From positions 1 to 5,300 of the forward strand of contig CAJQOW010000005.1 in the NCBI GenBank assembly GCA_905480055.1: 5,300 nt of DNA, given 5' to 3'. This document shows, in pieces, positions 1 to 4,809 of this stretch. Each line of letters starts with the position of its first letter. The first letter of the stretch is position 1. The notes beneath the pieces were generated by a model. That model was given only the letters and a program-made list of their open reading frames with translations, was not told the DNA's origin and did no database searches. Both the position numbers and the translations under genes were made by a program. The DNA is from an uncultured Acidimicrobiia bacterium. GTDB lineage: Bacteria; Actinomycetota; Acidimicrobiia; UBA5794.

Positions 1-166
1 CCGCGCACACATCTCTCGATGGTTCTACGACTGCACGCCACAGATCCATGCTGGCCTTGGTGAGATGTACAGCGCCGACCAGCGGTTCGCAGACTCCATC
101 AACGAAACTGGCGATGGGCTGGCTGCGTACATGACCGCTGCGTTTGCTGCAGCCTATCGGGACTGA
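1..166 (+). CDS. MerR-family regulator with TipAS domain, C-terminal end (partial)
   Basis: An open frame beginning at base 2 runs for 54 codons to TGA at 164-166, and its start lies left of the window. The visible residues include RWFYDCTPQIHAGLGEMY followed by an AD-x-RF stretch. This is the typical last part of the TipAS (antibiotic-recognition, all-helical) domain found at the C-terminus of MerR-type activators such as TipA. In that family an N-terminal winged helix binds promoter DNA and the TipAS domain binds a small-molecule ligand, classically thiopeptides, to switch on target genes. Only the TipAS end is visible, so the MerR DNA-binding half is inferred. Stand-alone TipAS proteins also exist. 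The gene ends 3 bp from the end of the opposing gene at 170, so no separate terminator fits between them. Confidence 0.8.
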   Translation, partial: RAHISRWFYDCTPQIHAGLGEMYSADQRFADSINETGDGLAAYMTAAFAAAYRD

Positions 167-169
167 TCC

Positions 170-934
170 TCACGCGATCGATGGAAGGACGTCCTCGGGA
201 GCAAGCATGAGCCGTGAGCCTGTGACAACGGTGGAGGCTCCAAGGGCGCGAAGGCCCGTCGTCTCGAGGTCGTCGACTTCCCCATATACAACGGTGTGCA
301 CATCGAGGCCGACGGCTTCGGACACCAGGGAATGGGCCTCCGGCACTGATGACGCGATCACCGCCAGCGCCGTACCTGGCGACAGATCACGAACCACCCG
401 GTATCCGACCGACTCGACAGCCGCTGCGACACCCGCTGGCGACTGGTCGCCCGAGGCAACGAAAGCCCGCGGCGCGAGAACTGCGGGCCCGGCGGCACTC
501 GCTTTCGTCACGGCCCACCGGAGATGTGCGTCATGGGCTTGAGCGCCAAGCACCTGGGATGACCCCGGCGAAAGCGCATACCGGTCCCATGGAGCCACAG
601 CGATCGCGTGGGCATCAGGAGGAACAGGGACGCCTGCGGCTGCCAAAGCTCGGTCGACCGGCCTCAATGCCTCCCTGAACAGTTCCAGTGGGCTGACTCG
701 CTGGTCGAGCAGCGGTGTCTGCTCAAATGTCGTCAGGAGACCATCAAGAACCGCAGTGCCTTCCACAATGGCATCTGCAATGACCACGTCCATCTGCACG
801 CCCCTATTGGTGAGCAGGGTCGCCACATACGTCGGGTAGGCATCGACGAATGCACTTCGCAGGGTTGGTGTTGGTTCTGTGTCGCTCAAGGCTGGCTCCC
901 AATGGGCCGACTCCTCAAAGATACCGCCTACCAT
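170..934 (-). CDS. Hypothetical protein, 254 aa
   Basis: I do not recognise a family. The frame is open from ATG 934 to TGA at 172-170 and has the codon bias of a real high-GC gene. The protein is soluble, with no signal peptide or membrane helix. Residues 25-100 look helical and amphipathic. A short motif, PWDRYALSPGSSQVLG (115-130), is followed by a helical stretch containing HLRW (137-140). Residues 149-245 alternate hydrophobic strands and helices (VLAPRAFVASG, ALAVIAS, HTVVYGEV, STVVTGSRL), which would suit a small alpha/beta fold. The start is unsettled. ATG 934 has no Shine-Dalgarno and leaves only 23 bp to the divergent lipoprotein gene. TTG at 889-887 has GGGAG (900-896) six bases upstream and would give a 239-aa protein starting just before the likely folded part, with a more realistic 68-bp shared promoter gap. 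The 934 form is listed as the maximal one. Confidence 0.75.
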   Translation of the reverse strand: MVGGIFEESAHWEPALSDTEPTPTLRSAFVDAYPTYVATLLTNRGVQMDVVIADAIVEGTAVLDGLLTTFEQTPLLDQRVSPLELFREALRPVDRALAAAGVPVPPDAHAIAVAPWDRYALSPGSSQVLGAQAHDAHLRWAVTKASAAGPAVLAPRAFVASGDQSPAGVAAAVESVGYRVVRDLSPGTALAVIASSVPEAHSLVSEAVGLDVHTVVYGEVDDLETTGLRALGASTVVTGSRLMLAPEDVLPSIA

Positions 935-947
935 CGAAGCACGAACC

Positions 948-953
948 GGAGGG
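948..953 (+). promoter_or_regulatory. Ribosome binding site GGAGGG of the lipoprotein gene
   Basis: GGAGGG lies 4 bases before ATG 958. It fixes the start at 958 rather than at the in-frame ATG at 850, which would put 36 uncharged and charged residues in front of a perfect lipoprotein signal peptide. Confidence 0.8.
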
Positions 954-957
954 ACTC

Positions 958-1890
958 ATGCGCAAACTCTTGTTGCTCGTAGCACTGCTCACCATCGTCC
1001 TTGCAGGCTGCAGGGTCGAGTCCAACATCATCCTCGAAATCGAGGAAGACGGTTCAGCGCTCGTCGGCGCCGAGATCGGCTACGACGAGGAATTCGCAGC
1101 ACTGCTGGAGGACTCAGGACAAGCTCCGGACGAGCTCTTCTCCGATCTTCCGACGTTTGGCGACGACGTTGTAGCCATCGAACGAACCGATGGTGACATG
1201 ACCTACGTCGGCGTCGCGTCCACTGTGGATGACATCTCCAACTTCCAAGAGAACTCTGCTGAACTCGGTACCTTCTCGTCCTTCTCGTATGAGTTCGATG
1301 ACTCGGGTGCCACGTTGAATGCCACCCTATCCGCCCAAGATGTGGGAGAACTCGGTGGTGAAGGCTTCGGCGACCTTGGAATCGATCCCGCTGCGCTGAC
1401 CGAGGACTTCTTCTCTGCGAACGTTGTCGTCACGATGCCTGGCGAGGTGACAGAGCACAACGCCGATGTCGTGCGCTCAGACGGCACGCTCGTATGGCAA
1501 GTTCCTTTCACAGGGTCGACACAGATCACGGCGGCATCGACGTTTGGGTCGAGCGCTGCCAACTGGACACTGATCATCCTCGTCGGCCTCCTCCTGATCG
1601 GCGTCATCGCTGTCGTGGCGGCCATCGTGATGAGCAGACGTCAATCACAGTCAGCGGTGGACGAGGCGGCGGCCTCCCACACTGCAGCCTCCGTTGCCGC
1701 CGGCGAGACTGACACGCCACCGTCGGCCGACGACACGTTGGTCGATGAGAGTGTCGCTGTGGCCGAAGATGTTGCCGATGAGGGAACAAGCGCCGATTCG
1801 TCGCAGGAGGCTCCGAAGGCGGAAACGGATGCTCCCGATGCTGATGGCGACTCACCTGAGTCGTCCGGTGATCAGCCTGAGAACACCTGA
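958..1890 (+). CDS. LppM-family lipoprotein with C-terminal membrane helix and acidic tail
   Basis: This is a 310-aa protein predicted to sit on the outer face of the cytoplasmic membrane. Residues 1-18 form a lipoprotein signal peptide: MRK, a run of Leu/Val/Ile, and the lipobox LAGC with lipidation Cys18. The mature part (19-200) is beta-rich and resembles the actinobacterial LppM domain, with an opening of the type RVESNIILEIEEDGSALV. A second hydrophobic segment at about 203-225 (NWTLIILVGLLLIGVIAVV) is followed by SRR, a positive-inside signal. Residues 229-310 are a low-complexity tail rich in Asp, Glu, Ala, Ser and Pro, predicted to be cytoplasmic and disordered. The start is supported by GGAGGG at 948-953. 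Its last 19 bases overlap the end of the convergent gene at 1872. LppM of Mycobacterium tuberculosis is linked to host-cell interaction, but that role cannot be assumed here. The lipoprotein call is strong and the LppM family assignment is from memory of the pattern. Confidence 0.85.
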   Translation: MRKLLLLVALLTIVLAGCRVESNIILEIEEDGSALVGAEIGYDEEFAALLEDSGQAPDELFSDLPTFGDDVVAIERTDGDMTYVGVASTVDDISNFQENSAELGTFSSFSYEFDDSGATLNATLSAQDVGELGGEGFGDLGIDPAALTEDFFSANVVVTMPGEVTEHNADVVRSDGTLVWQVPFTGSTQITAASTFGSSAANWTLIILVGLLLIGVIAVVAAIVMSRRQSQSAVDEAAASHTAASVAAGETDTPPSADDTLVDESVAVAEDVADEGTSADSSQEAPKAETDAPDADGDSPESSGDQPENT

Positions 1891-2843
1891 ACGGAAACGA
1901 GACCGTAGGGGCCCTCGATCACCCCGATGCCAGCCTTGCGGAAGGCAGGATCGGTGACCATCGCGAGGTACGGGTCGGTCGAGATGATCGCCTCAGCAAG
2001 ACCATCTGCAGAGGCTCCCATGACCACGAGGTTGTTACTGATCGTGCCTGGGATGCCAGCGGCCTTCATAGCTTCGGCAAGGTCATCGTCGAGTGTCAGC
2101 AGCCCTGAGGCATACACGCCGCTCGCTCGGGACACCGCGACGATCGCAAGGTCGGGTGACCACGCGAGAGGATCGACACCGTGTGAGATGCGCGCTCGGT
2201 TCACCTCGTCGAAGACCTGTTGTGCCGTTGCCTGTGAAGGGGAGAACTCGGAGCGATCCGGAGCAGGAAATGGGATCGGGATTGTTCCTGCGACGAGACG
2301 TTCACCAACTGCCTCGCGAACTGCGATCACCGAGGTGAGCACGCCCTCGCCGCTCGTCAACGTCACGGCAGGTTGAATCGGACCCGTCGGATCGGAGACC
2401 ACGGAACCGACAGGGCTCCCGGCGATTGCGTCATCAACAGCTCCTCTTGCGGAGGCCGGAAGCGGCATTGCGGAGAGCAACGTCGTCCCAAGCACCACAG
2501 CGATCACGGCATAGCCCAACCCGATCGCTGATCCGCCAAACCGATCGATGCTACGTCCGCCGGGGACGACGTGGAGGGCGGTGGCAACGACCCTGCCGAG
2601 CAGCATCGATCCCACCACGAGCACGAGGAAGATCAAACCCCCACCGACTACCCGTCCGACCTCGTACGGGACATTGGCCATGCCAGACACGATGCTTCCG
2701 ACCATCGGCGACAGCCGGAACACCACGATGGTGCCAAACAGCAGTAGCGCAATATCGATGGCTTCGCGAATGGCACCCCTGCGCCACCCACGAATCAAGA
2801 ATGCAACAGCGATCGCGATGACCGCCCAGTCATAGAAGGTCAT
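1872..2843 (-). CDS. CvpA-family membrane protein fused to a CAP/SCP-like domain
   Basis: This is a 323-aa protein. Residues 1-130 form a CvpA-type membrane domain. It has an opening helix (DWAVIAIAVAFLIRGWRRGAIRE, about 5-27, whose W-x-x-G-x-x-R pattern is typical of the family) and hydrophobic segments near 29-48, 64-84 and 105-125. A linker rich in Gly, Ser, Thr and Pro (about 131-203) leads to a CAP-like domain (205-323) that begins AQQVFDEVNRARISHGVDPL with the usual N-x-x-R and L-x-W-S-P-D-L pattern. The C-terminal domain is expected outside the membrane. The canonical CAP His/Glu metal-site residues are not seen: there is no His after the first helix, GEN is replaced by SNN, and there is no W-x-x-S-x-x-H-R. 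It is therefore more likely a binding than a catalytic module. ATG 2843 lies 12 bp after the upstream AI-2E-type gene, with GAGG overlapping that gene's stop, so the two form an operon. The known CvpA-like plus protease fusion MarP of mycobacteria is a precedent for this architecture. Confidence 0.85.
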   Translation of the reverse strand: MTFYDWAVIAIAVAFLIRGWRRGAIREAIDIALLLFGTIVVFRLSPMVGSIVSGMANVPYEVGRVVGGGLIFLVLVVGSMLLGRVVATALHVVPGGRSIDRFGGSAIGLGYAVIAVVLGTTLLSAMPLPASARGAVDDAIAGSPVGSVVSDPTGPIQPAVTLTSGEGVLTSVIAVREAVGERLVAGTIPIPFPAPDRSEFSPSQATAQQVFDEVNRARISHGVDPLAWSPDLAIVAVSRASGVYASGLLTLDDDLAEAMKAAGIPGTISNNLVVMGASADGLAEAIISTDPYLAMVTDPAFRKAGIGVIEGPYGLVSVQVFSG

Positions 2844-2853
2844 GGGTCTGTTG

Positions 2854-2858
2854 CCTCA
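2854..2858 (-). promoter_or_regulatory. Stop/Shine-Dalgarno overlap (TGAGG) linking two operon genes
   Basis: On the minus strand the stop TGA (2858-2856) of the AI-2E-type gene overlaps GAGG (2857-2854), which stands 10 bases before ATG 2843 of the CvpA-CAP gene. The spacing is slightly long, but the overlap suggests translational coupling. Confidence 0.5.
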
Positions 2859-4043
2859 GTCGGGGTCCCGGACGTCAGAGTCGTCCACCGTGACAGGGAT
2901 TTCACCGGTACGCCGCAACCGACCCGGTTCGGGTTCCTGGAACATGGCATGCGACGCCTCCTCCCAGGTCTGGCCAAGCACACGAGTTCGCCACCAGTGG
3001 CCGAGCAGGATTCGGATGGAAGCCGTGAGCGGCACCGCGATGATCACACCCCAGATCCCGGCAAGCGCACCAGCAAGGATCAGCACAAGCAAGGTGACTG
3101 CCGGATGGAGTTGCACCGTTGCACGCAGCACCGTTGGCGATACGAAGTTGTTGTCGATCTGCTGGACGATGACTGCGACCACAACCGCCCAGAACGCCGT
3201 AGTGAGGTCCGCCGTGGTCAGGGCAATGACAACACCGAGCGCACCTCCGACCCAGGGGCCGAGGAATGGCACGATGTTGAGCAGACCACCGATGAGTCCG
3301 ATCAGGAGGTAGAACTCCAGCCCGATGAGCCAATACCCGAACGACAACATCACGCCGACAATGAACGCCACGAGCATCTGGCCACGCAGGAAGCCACCAA
3401 GCGCGACGTTCAGCTGATTGCCGACGTGGGCGACCTCGGGCCTCCGGCTCTCTGGGACAACACCCAGAAGCCGATTCTGAACATTGGGCAGGTCGATGAG
3501 GAAGTAGAACGCCAGCACCGGCCCGACCAGGAATACGAGGATGAACTCGAATATGCCAGAGGTCACGGATCCCAACCTGTCGAGTGCCAGGGTCACGATG
3601 GTGTCCCTGTTCTTTGGATCATTCAAATAGTCGACGATCTGGTCGTAGTTCCAGATCGTGACATTCTCGAACCCGAGTGAGTCGAGGGCGTTGACGGCGT
3701 CCTGGGCAGTGTCGTCGTAGAGCTGCGGGAACTCCTCGACAAGCCCCTGTGCCTGGTCCACCACTGAGGGAAGCAATGCCACCGCGACAAGAGCAACCGC
3801 AGCAAGGGATACCACGAATGCGAAGAGGGTTCCCACCAGGCGCGGCAACCCCTTGCGTTGCAGCCATGACACAAACGGGTTCAGGATCACGATCACGACG
3901 ATGGCCAGGAACAGCGGGGCGAGGATGATCCGACCCTCGTTGATGATGACGAAGGTGACAATGATGAGGATCAACACCCCGATCATTGACCAGGAGAAGA
4001 TGCCCACCCGTCGTACGAGGTAACCCAGATCGCGTTCGGCCAT
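2856..4043 (-). CDS. AI-2E (PerM) family membrane transporter
   Basis: This 395-aa polytopic membrane protein is of normal length for the AI-2E/PerM family. Family members are proposed exporters or ion antiporters, and the autoinducer-2 role holds for only some of them, so the substrate is unknown. Hydrophobic segments lie near residues 15-34, 38-56, 70-92, 164-184, 222-243, 246-278, 282-296 and 314-345. Between segments 3 and 4 there is an extended hydrophilic region (93-160), as usual. Family signatures visible are FLRGQ (218-222), NIVPFLGPW (256-264) and QQIDNNFVSPTVL (294-306) followed by LHP (312-314). The C-terminal 45 residues are charged. ATG 4043 (MAERDLGY) is chosen; GTG 4061 and TTG 4070 are in-frame alternatives without a better ribosome site. 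It is the first gene of an operon with the CvpA-CAP gene 12 bp downstream. No clear -35/-10 pair was found, but a perfect palindrome lies about 50 bp upstream. Confidence 0.92.
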   Translation of the reverse strand: MAERDLGYLVRRVGIFSWSMIGVLILIIVTFVIINEGRIILAPLFLAIVVIVILNPFVSWLQRKGLPRLVGTLFAFVVSLAAVALVAVALLPSVVDQAQGLVEEFPQLYDDTAQDAVNALDSLGFENVTIWNYDQIVDYLNDPKNRDTIVTLALDRLGSVTSGIFEFILVFLVGPVLAFYFLIDLPNVQNRLLGVVPESRRPEVAHVGNQLNVALGGFLRGQMLVAFIVGVMLSFGYWLIGLEFYLLIGLIGGLLNIVPFLGPWVGGALGVVIALTTADLTTAFWAVVVAVIVQQIDNNFVSPTVLRATVQLHPAVTLLVLILAGALAGIWGVIIAVPLTASIRILLGHWWRTRVLGQTWEEASHAMFQEPEPGRLRRTGEIPVTVDDSDVRDPD

Positions 4044-4091
4044 ACATCGAGTGTATTGCACCCCGCCCAACTTCCAGCGCCATCAGGCAAT

Positions 4092-4105
4092 TCGGATCGA
4101 TCCGA
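4092..4105. promoter_or_regulatory. Perfect 14-bp palindrome upstream of the AI-2E-type operon
   Basis: TCGGATCGATCCGA is perfectly self-complementary and is centred about 55 bp before ATG 4043. Its position would suit an operator for a dimeric repressor. A chance palindrome of this length is expected about once in three windows of this size, so the call is tentative. Confidence 0.3.
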
Positions 4106-4116
4106 GGCTTCGGTAG

Positions 4117-4229
4117 GTGAGCCATGGGCTATGAGCCGCGAGCCGTGAGCCGCGGGCCGCGGGCCGTGAGTCATGAGTCATGGGAGGTGGACCGATCGTC
4201 CGTGAGCCGTGGGCCGTGGGCCGCGGGCC
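4117..4229. repeat. Minisatellite with 7-bp period, consensus RYGRGYC
   Basis: Ten contiguous 7-bp units run from 4117 to 4186: gtgagcc, atgggct, atgagcc, gcgagcc, gtgagcc, gcgggcc, gcgggcc, gtgagtc, atgagtc, atgggag. After 15 unrelated bases, four more units follow at 4202-4229 (gtgagcc, gtgggcc, gtgggcc, gcgggcc). Variation is almost entirely transitions at fixed positions, which points to a decaying tandem array. The array lies between the AI-2E-type operon and the tRNA gene. In all frames it translates to repetitive His/Gly/Pro/Arg peptides, and no gene is supported here. Confidence 0.85.
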
Positions 4230-4236
4230 ACGGTCT

Positions 4237-4254
4237 GATGGGACGACGGCGCTC
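4237..4254. repeat. 18-bp dispersed repeat, copy A
   Basis: GATGGGACGACGGCGCTC matches copy B at 4501-4518 in 17 of 18 positions. Both copies directly follow RYGRGYC-type heptads, so heptads plus 18-mer form one composite unit. Confidence 0.7.
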
Positions 4255-4263
4255 ACTGCATCC

Positions 4264-4413
4264 TCTCCCCCGGCTCCGCCGAGGGAGATGCCCGGCAGGG
4301 CAGAGGGGGCCAACCAATGGCCAGCTAGCGCGCCTCAGCACACCAACCACCTGCAACCGAGAAACCAAACGCAAAGGGCTGGCCCCCTCCCCCAGCACAG
4401 CTGGGCGAGGGAG
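4264..4413. repeat. Palindromic intergenic element with nested hairpins
   Basis: There are four pairings. TCTCCC-C-CGGC (4264-4274) pairs with GCCG-A-GGGAGA (4278-4288) around TCC, with one C/A mismatch. TGCCC (4289-4293) pairs with GGGCA (4298-4302) around GGCA. GAGGGGGCCA (4303-4312) is the exact reverse complement of TGGCCCCCTC (4380-4389). CTCCCCCAGC (4387-4396) pairs with GCTGG (4400-4404) and GGGAG (4409-4413), with GCGA bulged. Two similar CTCCC...GGGAG hairpins therefore sit at the two ends of a 150-bp unit. The stretch 4283-4309 resembles, from memory, REP/RIME-type intergenic palindromes of rhizobia. No coding potential is seen, and there is no U-tract to make any of these a classical terminator. 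Confidence 0.6.
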
Positions 4414-4475
4414 TCAGGACACAATTGCACACGCGCAAGATCCAGGCGGAACATCGAGCAAAGGTCCGAGTACCG

Positions 4476-4518
4476 GTGAGCGAGCCATGAGCCGCGAACG
4501 GATGGGACGACGGAGCTC
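4476..4518. repeat. Second heptad + 18-bp composite repeat, copy B
   Basis: A short heptad run (gtgagc, gagcc, atgagcc, gcgaacg at 4476-4500) precedes GATGGGACGACGGAGCTC (4501-4518), repeating the arrangement at 4202-4254. The two 18-mers lie in direct orientation 264 bp apart and flank the palindromic element. Confidence 0.7.
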
Positions 4519-4544
4519 GGTACCAGATACTCGGTACCAGATAC
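4517..4544. repeat. 14-bp perfect tandem duplication
   Basis: TCGGTACCAGATAC occurs twice head to tail (4517-4530 and 4531-4544). It is followed by caggtac, so GTACC and GGTAC also form a short inverted pair. The repeat lies just beyond copy B of the 18-bp repeat. Confidence 0.75.
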
Positions 4545-4551
4545 CAGGTAC

Positions 4552-4568
4552 GGCTCGCAAAGCGAGCC
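4552..4568 (-). terminator. 7-bp perfect hairpin downstream of the tRNA 3' fragment
   Basis: GGCTCGC (4552-4558), loop AAA, and GCGAGCC (4562-4568) form a perfect GC-rich stem. Read on the minus strand it begins 4 bases after the 31-bp tRNA-Thr 3' copy, where a tRNA terminator would be expected. There is no T-rich tail, so an intrinsic terminator is only possible. Confidence 0.35.
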
Positions 4569-4572
4569 CTAT

Positions 4573-4603
4573 GGAGCTGGCGATGGGACTCGAACCCATG
4601 ACC
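4573..4603 (-). pseudogene. Truncated tRNA-Thr: duplicated 3' end (31 bp)
   Basis: Bases 4573-4603 are identical to 4726-4756, which hold the T-arm, the 3' acceptor strand, the discriminator and two following bases of the intact tRNA-Thr gene. Identity breaks off sharply on both sides (t against c on the left, a against t on the right). No matching 5' half (GCTGGCG, D-arm, anticodon arm) precedes it on the minus strand, so it cannot fold into a tRNA. A repeated tRNA 3' end in direct orientation is the usual signature of an attachment-site duplication after tRNA-targeted integration. An aborted tRNA duplication is the alternative. Confidence 0.8.
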
Positions 4604-4725
4604 AAAAACCCCAAACCCCAACACGTGGAGGTCTCCGACCACGGCGCGACTGGACCCAGCCCACAGGCGATGAAAGGTCCAAGCGGAAGCGCAGGACACC
4701 ACACATCATGCACTCGAAACAAAAC
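4604..4725. other. 122-bp non-coding segment between the two tRNA 3' ends
   Basis: No gene is supported. On the minus strand the part next to the truncated copy reads as G-runs separated by T-runs (plus strand aaaaaccccaaacccca at 4604-4620). It also holds a weak inverted pair, CGTGG (4624-4628) with CCACG (4639-4643), and another, TGGACC with GGTCCA, around 4650-4681. At the tRNA side the minus strand reads TTTTGTTT (4724-4717), a possible U-rich 3' trailer of the tRNA transcript. The reading frames that cross it give peptides of the RVPSPAP type, a known artefact of translating tRNA 3' ends. Confidence 0.6.
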
Positions 4726-4727
4726 GG

Positions 4728-4802
4728 AGCTGGCGATGGGACTCGAACCCATGACCTGCCGCTTACAAGGCGGCTGCTCTGGCCAAACTGAGCTACGCCA
4801 GC
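4728..4802 (-). tRNA. tRNA-Thr (anticodon UGU)
   Basis: The 75-nt gene folds fully. The acceptor is GCTGGCG/CGCCAGC (7 bp), followed by TA. The D-stem is GCTC/GAGC with a 10-nt loop containing the GG pair. The anticodon stem is GCCGC/GCGGC with loop CTTGTAA (anticodon TGT), then variable loop AGGTC. The T-stem is ATGGG/CCCAT with loop TTCGAGT. The discriminator is T and the next bases are CCG, so CCA is not encoded and must be added by CCA-adding enzyme. It reads ACA codons. It begins 7 nt after the stop of the rlmB-like gene in the same direction, so it may be cotranscribed and cut out by RNase P. Its 3' 31 bp are duplicated at 4573-4603. Confidence 0.96.
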
Positions 4803-4809
4803 AGAGCGG

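Noticed and set aside
850..957. Upstream ATG at 850 for the lipoprotein gene
   Set aside because: It would bury the lipoprotein signal peptide behind 36 residues and ignore the good GGAGGG site before ATG 958. It also overlaps the divergent gene.
1203..1625. Minus-strand open frame of 140 codons
   Set aside because: It is antisense to the lipoprotein gene, has no ribosome site, and has a composition unlike a folded protein.
2949..3680. Long open frame on the plus strand, 243 codons
   Set aside because: It lies wholly antisense to the clearly recognised AI-2E-type gene. Its product is a charged, Gln/Asp/Arg-rich string without any domain, typical of an opposite-strand shadow in high-GC DNA.
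4117..4229. CRISPR-like array
   Set aside because: The units are 7 bp and contiguous, with no spacers of regular size and no cas genes nearby.
3983..4398. Several short open frames with His-Gly-Ser-Arg / Ala-His-Gly-Pro repeats
   Set aside because: The repeats come from the 7-bp minisatellite being read in different frames. There are no ribosome sites and no domains, and the frames overlap each other.
4573..4650. A second complete tRNA on the minus strand
   Set aside because: Only the 3' 31 bp match. No strand complementary to the acceptor and no anticodon arm can be found upstream.
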